DNA from: an uncultured Sulfitobacter sp.
GTDB taxonomy: Bacteria; Pseudomonadota; Alphaproteobacteria; Rhodobacterales; Rhodobacteraceae
DNA: 64,000 bases
Direction of reading: 5' to 3'
Assembly: GCA_947492925.1 (NCBI GenBank)
Contig: CANLOQ010000002.1
Coordinates: 372,001 to 436,000, forward strand
Each line of letters begins with the position of its first letter. The stretch's first letter is position 1. The notes below the pieces were generated by a model. It saw nothing but the letters and a program-made list of their open reading frames with translations. It was not told the origin of the DNA and searched no databases. Of the stretch, positions 51,033-59,704 are shown one piece after another. The position numbers and the translations under genes are program-made.

Positions 51033-52637
51033 TTATGCGTCCTTCAGCCAGCAGGCGATGTGCGACTTGTTGTTCATCACAGGGCCGTTGGGATCGTTGA
51101 CGTAGCCGCCGATATTGTTGCTGACGCCCGACACAAAGTCGTTGAACATCGGCAGGATCAGGCCGCCTTCTTCGCGCAGCATCTTCGCCATGTCGGAGTA
51201 GATCGCCTTGCGCTTGGTTTCGTCCAGTTCCGCCTTGGCGTCGTTGAGCATCTTGTCAAACTCGGGACGCTTCCAGCGGGTGTCGTTCCAGTCTGCGGTG
51301 GAGAGATACGCGGTTGCGTACATCTGATCCTGCACCGGACGGCCACCCCAGTAGGAGGCGCAGAAAGGCTGTACGTTCCAGACCTCGGACCAGTAGCCAT
51401 CGTTCGGCTCGCGCTTGATTTCCAGTGGAATGCCAGCGGCTTGCGCGGACTGCTGGAAGAGAGCGGCGGCATCGACCGCACCGGGGAAGGCACCATCGGC
51501 AACGCGCAGAACGATCGGGCTGCCGTCGTGGCCGGACTTTTTGTAGTGCTCTGCGGCTTTCTCGATCGAGTGTTCGCGCTGCGGGATGGTGTCATCAAAC
51601 AGCGGATAGGAGGCGTTGATCGGGAAGTCATTGCCCTTGGTGCCGTAGCCGCGCAGGATCTTGTCGACCATTTCGTCGCGATTGATGGCGTATTTCAGCG
51701 CCAGCATCACGTCGTTGTTGTCAAACGGTGCGGTGTCCTTGTGGGCGATGAACACGTAGTGACCACGACCGGAGGCGGATTGCACAGAGAGGTTCGGTGC
51801 GCGGTCCAGCAGGCTTGCGACCTTGGGATCAACACGGTTGATGATGTGAACCTGACCGGACTGCAACGCGGCGGTGCGCGCTGTGGCGTCGTTCAGCACC
51901 AGCTGCTCGATCTCGTCGGCCCAGCCGCGGTTTTCGGAATCCCAATAATCATCGCGGCGCTTGAAGGCATGGCGGACACCGGGCTCGTCAATCTCAAGCG
52001 TGTAGGCACCTGTGCCGATGGCGGCACCGGGATCGTCCATGCCGCCGTTTGGCTGGATCATCAGGTGGTAGTCGGCCATCAGATAAGGCAGGTCGGCGTT
52101 GGGTGTTTCCAGATCAACGATGAAGTTGTCGCCGTCGACTTTCATGTCGGCGATGCCCTTCATGATGCCAAGCGCACCGGACTTGGAATCCTCGTTGGAG
52201 TGACGCTGCATGGTTTTCAGCACGTCATCGGGCGTCATGTCCTTGCCGTTGGAAAACGGGATGCCCTTGCGGATCTTGAAGACCCACTGTTTCGCGTCTG
52301 CGGAGGCCTCGACGCTTTCGGCCATGCGGAAATCGATCTGGCCTTCGGCGTCAACTTCAACCAGCAATTCGCCCCATGCGCGCAGGTTGTTCAGCGGCAC
52401 TTCGGACGCGGTCAGGGCCGGGTCTTGTGTGTTTGTGCTCTCGCCGCCGGAGGAGCCGATTTTCATCATACCGCCGCGCTTGGGGGCGGCGTGGCCATCA
52501 GCGGCGGCACTTTCGGCCAACATGGTGTTGGCAACGGCGGCGGTCACGCCAAGCGCTGCAGCGCGGCCGACAAATTCGCGGCGCGTCATAATGCCTTTGA
52601 CGACGTCAGCCGTCATGGATTTCAGTTGATCGTTCAT
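51033..52637 (-). CDS. Peptide ABC transporter substrate-binding protein (family 5)
   Basis: A 534-residue periplasmic binding protein of the DppA/OppA family. It has a twin-arginine signal (T-R-R-E-F-V-G-R-A-A-A-L-G at about residues 18-30) and an Ala-rich hydrophobic stretch, with cleavage near A-A-A-D-G. The body contains N-N-L-R-A-W-G-E-L-L-V, G-T-G-A-Y and Y-A-I-N-R-D-E-M-V. It is the first gene of a binding protein-permease-permease-ATPase operon on the minus strand. The ligand may be peptides or other substrates of this broad family. Confidence 0.92.
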   Translation of the reverse strand: MNDQLKSMTADVVKGIMTRREFVGRAAALGVTAAVANTMLAESAAADGHAAPKRGGMMKIGSSGGESTNTQDPALTASEVPLNNLRAWGELLVEVDAEGQIDFRMAESVEASADAKQWVFKIRKGIPFSNGKDMTPDDVLKTMQRHSNEDSKSGALGIMKGIADMKVDGDNFIVDLETPNADLPYLMADYHLMIQPNGGMDDPGAAIGTGAYTLEIDEPGVRHAFKRRDDYWDSENRGWADEIEQLVLNDATARTAALQSGQVHIINRVDPKVASLLDRAPNLSVQSASGRGHYVFIAHKDTAPFDNNDVMLALKYAINRDEMVDKILRGYGTKGNDFPINASYPLFDDTIPQREHSIEKAAEHYKKSGHDGSPIVLRVADGAFPGAVDAAALFQQSAQAAGIPLEIKREPNDGYWSEVWNVQPFCASYWGGRPVQDQMYATAYLSTADWNDTRWKRPEFDKMLNDAKAELDETKRKAIYSDMAKMLREEGGLILPMFNDFVSGVSNNIGGYVNDPNGPVMNNKSHIACWLKDA

Positions 52638-52757
52638 TGGTGGTCTCCCGGTTGGCTATCGCCACGTATGTCGCGGCGTTTTATTGATTGATAAGTCAAG
52701 TTTGCGTATTTCGCCCCTTGTCGCAAGGGTTAATGACAATTTGTTCTCACAGCTTGG

Positions 52758-54752
52758 TTACATCCTGTCGCGCGCGATGCTGTCGGTTTCGTCGCGGGCG
52801 TAGATCAGGACATCATTCTGGTATGCCTCGATGCGGGCGGTCAGGTGAAAGTGGGTGGCGTCGGATGTCATGGTGCAATGCGCTTCGGTGCGCAGGCGGA
52901 TGTCGCCGCGCTCAAGCTCATCGGTCCAGTGGCAGGTGCCGCTGGCCGAGAGGGGGTCATCGGGGTGGATTGACCATGTTTCACGGGCGATAGAGCCGTT
53001 GATCAGCCCGTGATCGGCGTCACGGACCTTGCCGAAATCATCCTCGATGATCAGGCTGTGGATGCCGGTGACCATGTCGGTTTCCTGCCGGCGGATGTGG
53101 TTTTCCGGGCGCAGTTCCTGGGTTTGCCAGGGGGGCGCGGCGGTTGGGGCGAGGAACTGGTGTTCATCGCCGCCGGGTGTGGGGCGTTGGGGCAGGGTGA
53201 TCTGGCCTGCATGAAGGGTCAGGCTGGTCTTGTCCGGGGAAGGCCAGATGAGCGGCCAGTAGGCATCGGAAATGGAGACGCGCAGGCGGTGGCCTGCGGG
53301 CACGCGGTAGGCGATGTGATCAAGATCAAGTGTGACTTCTTGAGCCGTGTCGGGCGGCATCGGGGTGGGGTTCGCGGGATCGTTGCGGTGGCTGAGGTTC
53401 AGCACGCCGTAGGTGATCCGGCTGGTCGCGCCGTCAGGGTGGATGTGGTTGAGGCGCACGGCGATCTGTGCCTGTGGCCTGTCCACGCTGAGTTTCAGCG
53501 TCAGGCGCGGGGCGCCGACGATGTCCATGTCTGCAGCGAGCGGCGTGCCGTCAAACGTGGTGGACAGCGCATCATCGCGGCGCTGGTCGCCGGGCATTTC
53601 GGGGCCAAGCCAGATGGCGCAATATTCCCCGGCATCCGCGCCGGTGTGGGCGGGCGAGGACACGGCAGCGGTAAGCGTGCCGGTGGTGGGCAGAAGGCCT
53701 GCGTCCGTCAGGTGGAGGGTTTCCACAGGCAGATGCGCGGTGGCGCCCTGCGCCTCGGCAATCCAGCGGCCGGGGCGTTCGGTGTACCATGCGGCGGGTG
53801 CGATCCCGTCCATCAGGTAGGCGCGGTAATCGGGATCACTTTCAACGCCGGTGTCGATGTCCTTGAGCCAGCGGTCCCACCAGCGCAGGGCCTCTTGCAG
53901 AAAGCCGATGCGTGGTTCGGGGGCGGCGAAATGGGGGTATTTGTGGACCCACGGCCCGACGATGCCCTTGGCACCGGGCAGGGCTTCGACCAGTTGCGGG
54001 ACGGCGTTTTTGTAGGCGTCGCCCCAGCCGCCGACGGCCAGCACCTTGGCCTTGATGGCGCTGTAATCCTCGATCACCGAGCCATGCTGCCAGTAGGCGT
54101 CGCGGCGTTGGTGGCGCAGCCAGACGGCGGGCAGGAAAGGTTCGTTTTCAAGCCGTTCCAGCCACATCTCGCGCCAGTTGTCGCGCAGGGCGGGGTCGGG
54201 CGCGCGGGAGGAATAGGACCACATGGTCGCGCCCCAGCCGAGGTTTTCGTTCAGCAGGCAACCGCCTTTGTAGTGGATGTCATCGGCGAAGCGGTCCACG
54301 GTGGAGCAGAGCGTGACGACAGCCTTGAGCGGGTCGGGGGCAAGGGCGGCGACCTGAAGGCCGTTGAAGCCGCCCCATGAAATACCCATCATGCCCACGG
54401 TGCCGCAGCACCAGTCCTGCGCGGCGAGCCAGTTGATCACCTCGACGCAGTCGGCCTGTTCCTGTGGGGTGTATTCGTCTTCCATCAGCCCTTCGCTGTC
54501 GCCATTGCCGCGCATGTCGACGCGCACGCAGGCATAGCCCCGCGCGGCGAACCACGGGTGGGTCAGCGCATCACGCGCGGTGGTGCCGTCGCGCTTGCGG
54601 TAGGGGAGGTATTCAAGGATCACCGGCACGGGATCATCGCCCGCGTCCTCTGGCATCCAGACACGGGCAGACAGGCGGCACCCGTCGCTGAGCGGGATGC
54701 CCATATCGGCGTTTTCGGTGATGGGACGAAGGGAATTGTGTGGCTTTTTCAT
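52758..54752 (-). CDS. CocE/NonD family hydrolase
   Basis: A 664-residue X-Pro dipeptidyl-peptidase (S15-like) hydrolase. The N-terminal alpha/beta core has Y-L-P-Y-R-K-R-D, R-G-Y-A-C-V-R-V-D-M-R-G-N-G-D-S-E-G and the nucleophile Ser125 in G-I-S-W-G-G-F. The C-terminal jelly-roll domain includes F-D-G-T-P-L and Y-R-V-P-A-G-H-R-L-R-V-S-I-S. There is no signal peptide. The start ATG 54752 is preferred over TTG 54788. It lies 120 bp upstream of the peptide-transport operon on the same strand, so it may process an imported peptide, ester or amide. Glutaryl-7-ACA acylase-like activity is also known in the family. Confidence 0.87.
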   Translation of the reverse strand: MKKPHNSLRPITENADMGIPLSDGCRLSARVWMPEDAGDDPVPVILEYLPYRKRDGTTARDALTHPWFAARGYACVRVDMRGNGDSEGLMEDEYTPQEQADCVEVINWLAAQDWCCGTVGMMGISWGGFNGLQVAALAPDPLKAVVTLCSTVDRFADDIHYKGGCLLNENLGWGATMWSYSSRAPDPALRDNWREMWLERLENEPFLPAVWLRHQRRDAYWQHGSVIEDYSAIKAKVLAVGGWGDAYKNAVPQLVEALPGAKGIVGPWVHKYPHFAAPEPRIGFLQEALRWWDRWLKDIDTGVESDPDYRAYLMDGIAPAAWYTERPGRWIAEAQGATAHLPVETLHLTDAGLLPTTGTLTAAVSSPAHTGADAGEYCAIWLGPEMPGDQRRDDALSTTFDGTPLAADMDIVGAPRLTLKLSVDRPQAQIAVRLNHIHPDGATSRITYGVLNLSHRNDPANPTPMPPDTAQEVTLDLDHIAYRVPAGHRLRVSISDAYWPLIWPSPDKTSLTLHAGQITLPQRPTPGGDEHQFLAPTAAPPWQTQELRPENHIRRQETDMVTGIHSLIIEDDFGKVRDADHGLINGSIARETWSIHPDDPLSASGTCHWTDELERGDIRLRTEAHCTMTSDATHFHLTARIEAYQNDVLIYARDETDSIARDRM

Positions 54753-55062
54753 GGCCGGCAGGCTTGGCCCGCGGATAAATTTTGTCAACTGTTGCCATTA
54801 TGCATGGCTGACACCCATGTTATCGGTTTGCCTTAAAAATCGGCCAATTGTCCACGTACTATACGGTTCCGTGCGCAACCGGGGGGTCGCACGTATAAGT
54901 AGAATACCTTGAATCCACTAAAAAATATCTAGGCAAATCCGCGTCACGGCGTTATCCAGTTGGCAGAAATAACGGATGCACGACGCGCTCGAACGGGTCG
55001 GCTCCTATAAAACACAAGAAGGTCCGCGCAGAACGGATGCTTCGAGGTAGAGTGGTGGTGTT
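54753..55062. promoter_or_regulatory. 310-bp divergent, AT-richer promoter region upstream of the adhesin
   Basis: This gap between the divergent CocE and adhesin genes is clearly AT-richer than its surroundings. It contains a 9-bp direct repeat AACGGATGC at 54971-54979 and 55032-55040, the second just upstream of the adhesin start. I could not fix a promoter pair with confidence. The ribosome site of the adhesin is weak (GAGGTAGAGTGG). The low GC and size suggest regulated expression. Confidence 0.5.
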
Positions 55063-58000
55063 ATGAAGGCGATTGAATTCGTCGTCCGCGATAGTGCGGG
55101 CGGTTTGCAGCGTGGTACGGTTCCGAGCGGGGCCAAGGACCATGCGATCCAGGCTGGCGCGGGCCAGCAGATTTCCCTTAACCTCAGACAGATTGATCTG
55201 CAGACGCAGACTCGTGAGGGCAATGATCTGGTGATCAAGCTGACCGACGGTCGCGAGATCACCATCGACAACTACTTTAACGCCAGTGGCACGCCGAACC
55301 GGCTGTTCATCTCGGCGGACGGGTTCCTTAACGAGGTGGCCTTTGTCGATACCGGCGCGGGCGAGCTTTACGCGCAGTACGGACCCACCGAGCAGTGGGG
55401 CAAGTGGAGCCCTTCGGATGATCTGATCTATCTGGGGCGCACGGATCTGGCGGCTGCCGGATATGCGGACGATGAAGTTTCCCTGTTTCCGGCCCCTCTT
55501 CTGGGTGCGGGTCTGCTGGGTGGCAGCGGTGCGGCAGTGGCGGCAGCGGCTGTTGGTGGCGCGGCGCTTTTGGGCACGGCTGGCGGTGGCGACGGTGACG
55601 GTACAACCGATACCGGCGGCGGCGGTCAGGGTGGCGACGGCGGCGGCGAGACAGGTGGCGGCGGTGACCGCGATCTGACACTGGATCCTTACGTTGACGA
55701 TCCTGACAGCAGCAGCAACATCGGCGGCGATGACGCCGAGCTGACCGCGACGGTCAGCGGTGGCGGCGCGCCGGGCGATGCGGTTACCGTGACGCTGGGC
55801 GATCAACAGATTGAGACGGTGATCGACGCTGATGGCCGTTTCGTCGTGACCTTTGATGGTGACAACTTCCCGCCCGATGGCACGTACGAGGCCGTTGTGA
55901 CGGTGGTCACCGAAGGTGGCAGCGTCATTCTGGACGGTCCCGGCTTTGTCATCGATACCACGCCCCCCATGATCGAAGTGCTGACCGGCACGGATTCGGT
56001 TCAGGATTTCTTTAACGCGGTCAGCTTTGCCAATGGCGTTACGCTGACGGGCCGGGGCGAGGCGGGTGCATCGCTTTTGGTGACCATTTCGGGGGTTGAG
56101 CAGTCAACAACCGTGGGCGAGGACGGCACATGGTCCGTGACCTGGCCTGCCGGTGCGCTGGAGGGTGGTGAATATTCCACGGGTGTGACGATTGTGAGCG
56201 CGGATGCCTTTGGCAACACGACCACGGTGACCGACACCGTGGTGATCGACACGATTTCCGAAGTGACCATCGCCACCGAGAGTGTCGAGACCGACGGTAT
56301 CGTCAACGCGGTTGAGCGTGAGGATGGCGTGACCCTGACGGGCACGGCGCAGGCGGGATCCACGGTTGTGGTGACCTTTGGCACCGGCACCCATGAGGCG
56401 ACAGTCGATGCAAACGGCAACTGGTCGGTGGATTTCGCCATGAGCGAAGTGCCCACAGGCGAGATGCAGGCGGAAGTGACCGCCGTTGCGACAGACGCCT
56501 TCGGCAACTCAAGCAGTGCCACGGGGTTGGTCGATATTGATACGCTGGTGCGTGATTTTGCCTTTACCGGCTCCACCGGCGGTGCGGACGGTGTCATCAA
56601 CATGGCCGAGGCCGAAGCCGGGCTTGTGATGACCGGCACGACCGAGATCGGATCATCTGTCATGGTCACCTTTGGCGGCGTGACACGTGCAGCCACGGTG
56701 GCGGCGAACGGCAGCTGGTCGGTGAACTTTGCCGCGAATGAAATCCCGGCGGGGCAGACGACGGCGGTGATGACGGCTGTTGCCACGGATATTGCGGGCA
56801 ACGTCGATACGATCAACCGTGATGTGGAAATTGACCGCGATGCGGGCATCCTGACGATCAGCCCGACACCGGTTGAAGGTGACGATCTGATCAACGCGGC
56901 AGAGGCCAGCGACGGTGTGGTCATCACCGGCACGTCAAACCCCAATGCTGTTGTCACGGTCGTGATGGGTGGCGTGAGCAAGACGGTGAATGCGGATGCG
57001 GCGGGCAACTGGCAGGCGAACTATACCAACGCCGAAGTTGCACCGGGCACCTACACGGCGCAGATCACGGCGGAAACGACCGATCCGGCAGGCAACAGGC
57101 TGACCGCGTCTGACAGTGTTGAAGTGGACACGCGGGTTGATAACCTTGATGTGCGTGCAAGCATTGTTGAAGGCGACGGTGTGGTCAACGCGGTTGAGCG
57201 GACGGACGGCGGCGGTGTGCAGATCACCGGCACGACCGAAATCGGCTCTACCTCGGTTGTGGTCACGCTGAACGGCGTGGCGGTCAACGCGGTTGTCGAC
57301 ACCAACGGCAACTGGACAGCCAACTACACGCCAAGTCAGGTCAGCACCGGCACCTACACCGCGACCGTTTCGGTCGAGGCGACGGACCGCGCGGGCAACA
57401 CGGCAACCGTATCGGATGTGATCAACATCGACACAGAGGTCGTGCCGCTAAACATGCGCGATGGCGCAGGTGGTGTGGACAATACGGTCAACGTGGCAGA
57501 GGCTGCGGTGGGCATTGATCTGGGCGGCGAAGTTGAGGTGGGCAGCAGCGTTGTCGTAAGCTTTGACGGGGCCAACTATGTGGCAACCGTGGATGCGGCG
57601 GGCAACTGGAGCGTGAACATTCCCAACACGGCCATCCGCACCGGTGAATACAACGCGGCCATCGTGGTCACGGCCACGGATGCCGTTGGCAACGTCGACA
57701 CGCTGACCGATACGCTGGCGATCGACACATCTGCGCCCACCGGGCCGGTGATTGAATCGCTGATCGAGGGGCGTGTGGGCTTCCGCGGTCTGTCGCTTGA
57801 TCAAACCGATGACGATCTGTCGGTATATCAGGTGGACAACAGCACAGGTTCCGTGCGGCAGGTGGCCTCTTCGACAGAAGACAGCCTTGTGCGCAATGAA
57901 ACCGATGTGGTCTTTAACGCGGATGTGCCGGATGGATCGCACTTGGTCGTCACGGCATCGGATGTTGCGGGCAACACGACCGGAACTTACGTGGTGCTGG

Positions 58001-58293
58001 ATGATGGCGCGCCGAACTCAAGCGTGTCGATCACCAACCCGCAGTTGGGCAACTACAACATCGAGACCATCGATCTGGGCTTTGCCGAAGAAGCGCGCCT
58101 GACCATCGACGAGGCATCCTTGCTGGCGCTGTCGGGCAATTCGAACGAATTGCACGTGGTTGGCGGGTCGGATGACACGGTCACCATTCAGGGCGCACAG
58201 CGTCAGGGCACGGACGGATCGGGCAACACGATCTATACGCTGGGCAGCGAAGGCACGATCATTGTGGATGACACCATCGATGTGATCACCTGA
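55063..58293 (+). CDS. Bap/LapF-like Ig-repeat adhesin, type I secreted
   Basis: A 1076-residue surface protein. Residues 1-130 resemble the BapA-type prefix domain (no Sec signal). Residues 146-172 are an Ala/Gly/Leu hydrophobic stretch, and 174-203 a Gly/Asp/Thr linker. From about 204 there are seven Ig-like repeats of about 95-100 residues, each with a G-x-W-x-V/A core, T-D-x-x-G-N near the end and a closing I-D-T or V-D-T. An eighth, degenerate unit precedes the C-terminus. No GGxGxD RTX repeats are seen. The next three genes encode a type I secretion system, so the C-terminal segment likely carries the export signal. The role would be attachment or biofilm. It is small for the family (typically several thousand residues). 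Confidence 0.85.
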   Translation: MKAIEFVVRDSAGGLQRGTVPSGAKDHAIQAGAGQQISLNLRQIDLQTQTREGNDLVIKLTDGREITIDNYFNASGTPNRLFISADGFLNEVAFVDTGAGELYAQYGPTEQWGKWSPSDDLIYLGRTDLAAAGYADDEVSLFPAPLLGAGLLGGSGAAVAAAAVGGAALLGTAGGGDGDGTTDTGGGGQGGDGGGETGGGGDRDLTLDPYVDDPDSSSNIGGDDAELTATVSGGGAPGDAVTVTLGDQQIETVIDADGRFVVTFDGDNFPPDGTYEAVVTVVTEGGSVILDGPGFVIDTTPPMIEVLTGTDSVQDFFNAVSFANGVTLTGRGEAGASLLVTISGVEQSTTVGEDGTWSVTWPAGALEGGEYSTGVTIVSADAFGNTTTVTDTVVIDTISEVTIATESVETDGIVNAVEREDGVTLTGTAQAGSTVVVTFGTGTHEATVDANGNWSVDFAMSEVPTGEMQAEVTAVATDAFGNSSSATGLVDIDTLVRDFAFTGSTGGADGVINMAEAEAGLVMTGTTEIGSSVMVTFGGVTRAATVAANGSWSVNFAANEIPAGQTTAVMTAVATDIAGNVDTINRDVEIDRDAGILTISPTPVEGDDLINAAEASDGVVITGTSNPNAVVTVVMGGVSKTVNADAAGNWQANYTNAEVAPGTYTAQITAETTDPAGNRLTASDSVEVDTRVDNLDVRASIVEGDGVVNAVERTDGGGVQITGTTEIGSTSVVVTLNGVAVNAVVDTNGNWTANYTPSQVSTGTYTATVSVEATDRAGNTATVSDVINIDTEVVPLNMRDGAGGVDNTVNVAEAAVGIDLGGEVEVGSSVVVSFDGANYVATVDAAGNWSVNIPNTAIRTGEYNAAIVVTATDAVGNVDTLTDTLAIDTSAPTGPVIESLIEGRVGFRGLSLDQTDDDLSVYQVDNSTGSVRQVASSTEDSLVRNETDVVFNADVPDGSHLVVTASDVAGNTTGTYVVLDDGAPNSSVSITNPQLGNYNIETIDLGFAEEARLTIDEASLLALSGNSNELHVVGGSDDTVTIQGAQRQGTDGSGNTIYTLGSEGTIIVDDTIDVIT

Positions 58294-58316
58294 ACCTGAT
58301 CTGACAAAGACGGAGA

Positions 58317-58342
58317 GGCGCGGGCGGCAAATGACCCGCGCC
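58317..58342 (+). other. GC-rich intercistronic hairpin between adhesin and TolC-like gene
   Basis: Perfect 8-bp arms GGCGCGGG (58317-58324) and CCCGCGCC (58335-58342) lie 24 bp after the adhesin stop. An A-run, not a T-run, follows, so it may slow or partly stop transcription and protect the adhesin mRNA 3' end, lowering exporter relative to adhesin expression. Confidence 0.45.
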
Positions 58343-58387
58343 CCCAAAAAACCGGCCAATAAAGACCGGGCAGACCGAGGGCGGGAT

Positions 58388-59704
58388 ATGGGCAAAGGTG
58401 TGAAAAGGGCAGTCGGAGTGTGTGCAGCGGCATTCGCGCTGACGGGATGTCTTTCGGATGCAGGCGGCGGGCCGCAGGATTTTGTGGCACGGTTGAAATC
58501 GCCGGATGCCAATTCTGTCGCCCGGCCGACCCACGCCGAAAAGGTCAATTCTGAAAGTGTGATCATTCAGGGGCTTGTTGCCCGCCGGTCAGCGCTGCCT
58601 GCAGGCAGCAGTTTTGACCGGGTTGCGGTGGCCGTGCTGGCCGCCAATTCGCGCTCCGCCGAAGCGGAACTGCGCTCAGCGCGCCTGCGCTCTGAGGCGG
58701 CAAGCAAGAACTGGCTGCCCAAGATCGGACCGAATATTTCACTGACATCGCTGGGGTCGCTTGTGGCCAATCTGGTGGTGGATCAGGTGCTTTTTGACAA
58801 TGGCCGCCAGAAGGGCGAGCGCGAGTTTGCCGTGGCGGATGTGGAAGTGGCTGCCGTCAATCTGGCGCAGGACACCAATGATCGCGTGCACACAGCTCTT
58901 GAGCTTTATCTTGATGCCGCCGAAGGGCGCGAGAAGGCGACACTGGCCGAGGCATCGCTGCGCGACATGGGGCATTTTCATTACATCATGTCCGAGCGAG
59001 TGCGCGGCGGCGTGTCGGACATGTCTGACCTGAATATCCTTCAGCAAAAACTGGGCGAGATCAAAGCCGACCGTGCCGCCAACGTGGAACGGGCGCAGAC
59101 GGCGGTTGCGGAACTGAACGCCATGTCGATTGAGCCCCTGTCGGGCCTGCACGGTGTGCCGGGCTTTGGCGTGAAATCAACGGCGGCGCAGCCCCTTGAA
59201 GTGGTGCTGGCCGAGGCCGAGAAAACCCGCGCGATTGCGGCGGCCAAGATCGACAGGGCGGATCAGCTGCCCGGTCTGAGTGCGGGCGGCACCATAGGGG
59301 AAAATTCTGATTTCGGTGTGCGGGTAAGCTCGGACACGTTGCTGGGTTTTGGCACTGGTGCATCGTTGCGTGCGATTGAAGCGGCCAAGGAAGCGGCAGG
59401 CCGGCGCGTGGCGCAGGCCAATGAGGACGCCAACCGTAAGCTGCGCAAGCTGGAAGGGCAGATCGCGGCCAAGTCGCGGCAGGCAAAGGAGGCCGCAGGT
59501 CTGACCGCACAGGCCAAGCGCAATCTGGATATCTTTCAGGAACAATATGATGCGGGTCAGCGGCAGGTGCTGGACGTTGTGGGTGTTTACGAGACATTCG
59601 CGCGCCAGCAACAGGCCGAAGTGACCCTGAAGTACGAGGCGGCACAATTGCAGATTGATTTGGCAAGGCTCTTGGGCGTGCTGGCGAACGGGGACGCGAT
59701 TTGA
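58388..59704 (+). CDS. TolC-family outer-membrane lipoprotein of a type I secretion system
   Basis: A 438-residue outer membrane efflux protein. The lipoprotein signal peptide ends in L-T-G-C (Cys21), an acylated variant of TolC. Long helical regions rich in Ala/Glu/Lys follow, with L-P-K-I-G-P and Y-D-A-G-Q-R-Q-V-L-D-V-V marking the second repeat. ATG 58388 (GAGG upstream) gives a proper signal peptide; the frame from 58331 would place 19 charged residues before it. It ends in a TTGA overlap with the ATPase gene. It forms the outer-membrane channel for the adhesin. Confidence 0.83.
   Translation: MGKGVKRAVGVCAAAFALTGCLSDAGGGPQDFVARLKSPDANSVARPTHAEKVNSESVIIQGLVARRSALPAGSSFDRVAVAVLAANSRSAEAELRSARLRSEAASKNWLPKIGPNISLTSLGSLVANLVVDQVLFDNGRQKGEREFAVADVEVAAVNLAQDTNDRVHTALELYLDAAEGREKATLAEASLRDMGHFHYIMSERVRGGVSDMSDLNILQQKLGEIKADRAANVERAQTAVAELNAMSIEPLSGLHGVPGFGVKSTAAQPLEVVLAEAEKTRAIAAAKIDRADQLPGLSAGGTIGENSDFGVRVSSDTLLGFGTGASLRAIEAAKEAAGRRVAQANEDANRKLRKLEGQIAAKSRQAKEAAGLTAQAKRNLDIFQEQYDAGQRQVLDVVGVYETFARQQQAEVTLKYEAAQLQIDLARLLGVLANGDAI

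Noticed and set aside
55643-58293. RTX toxin assignment for the adhesin
   Set aside because: No GGxGxDxux nonapeptides are present. The repeats are Ig-like with T-D-x-x-G-N and I-D-T ends.
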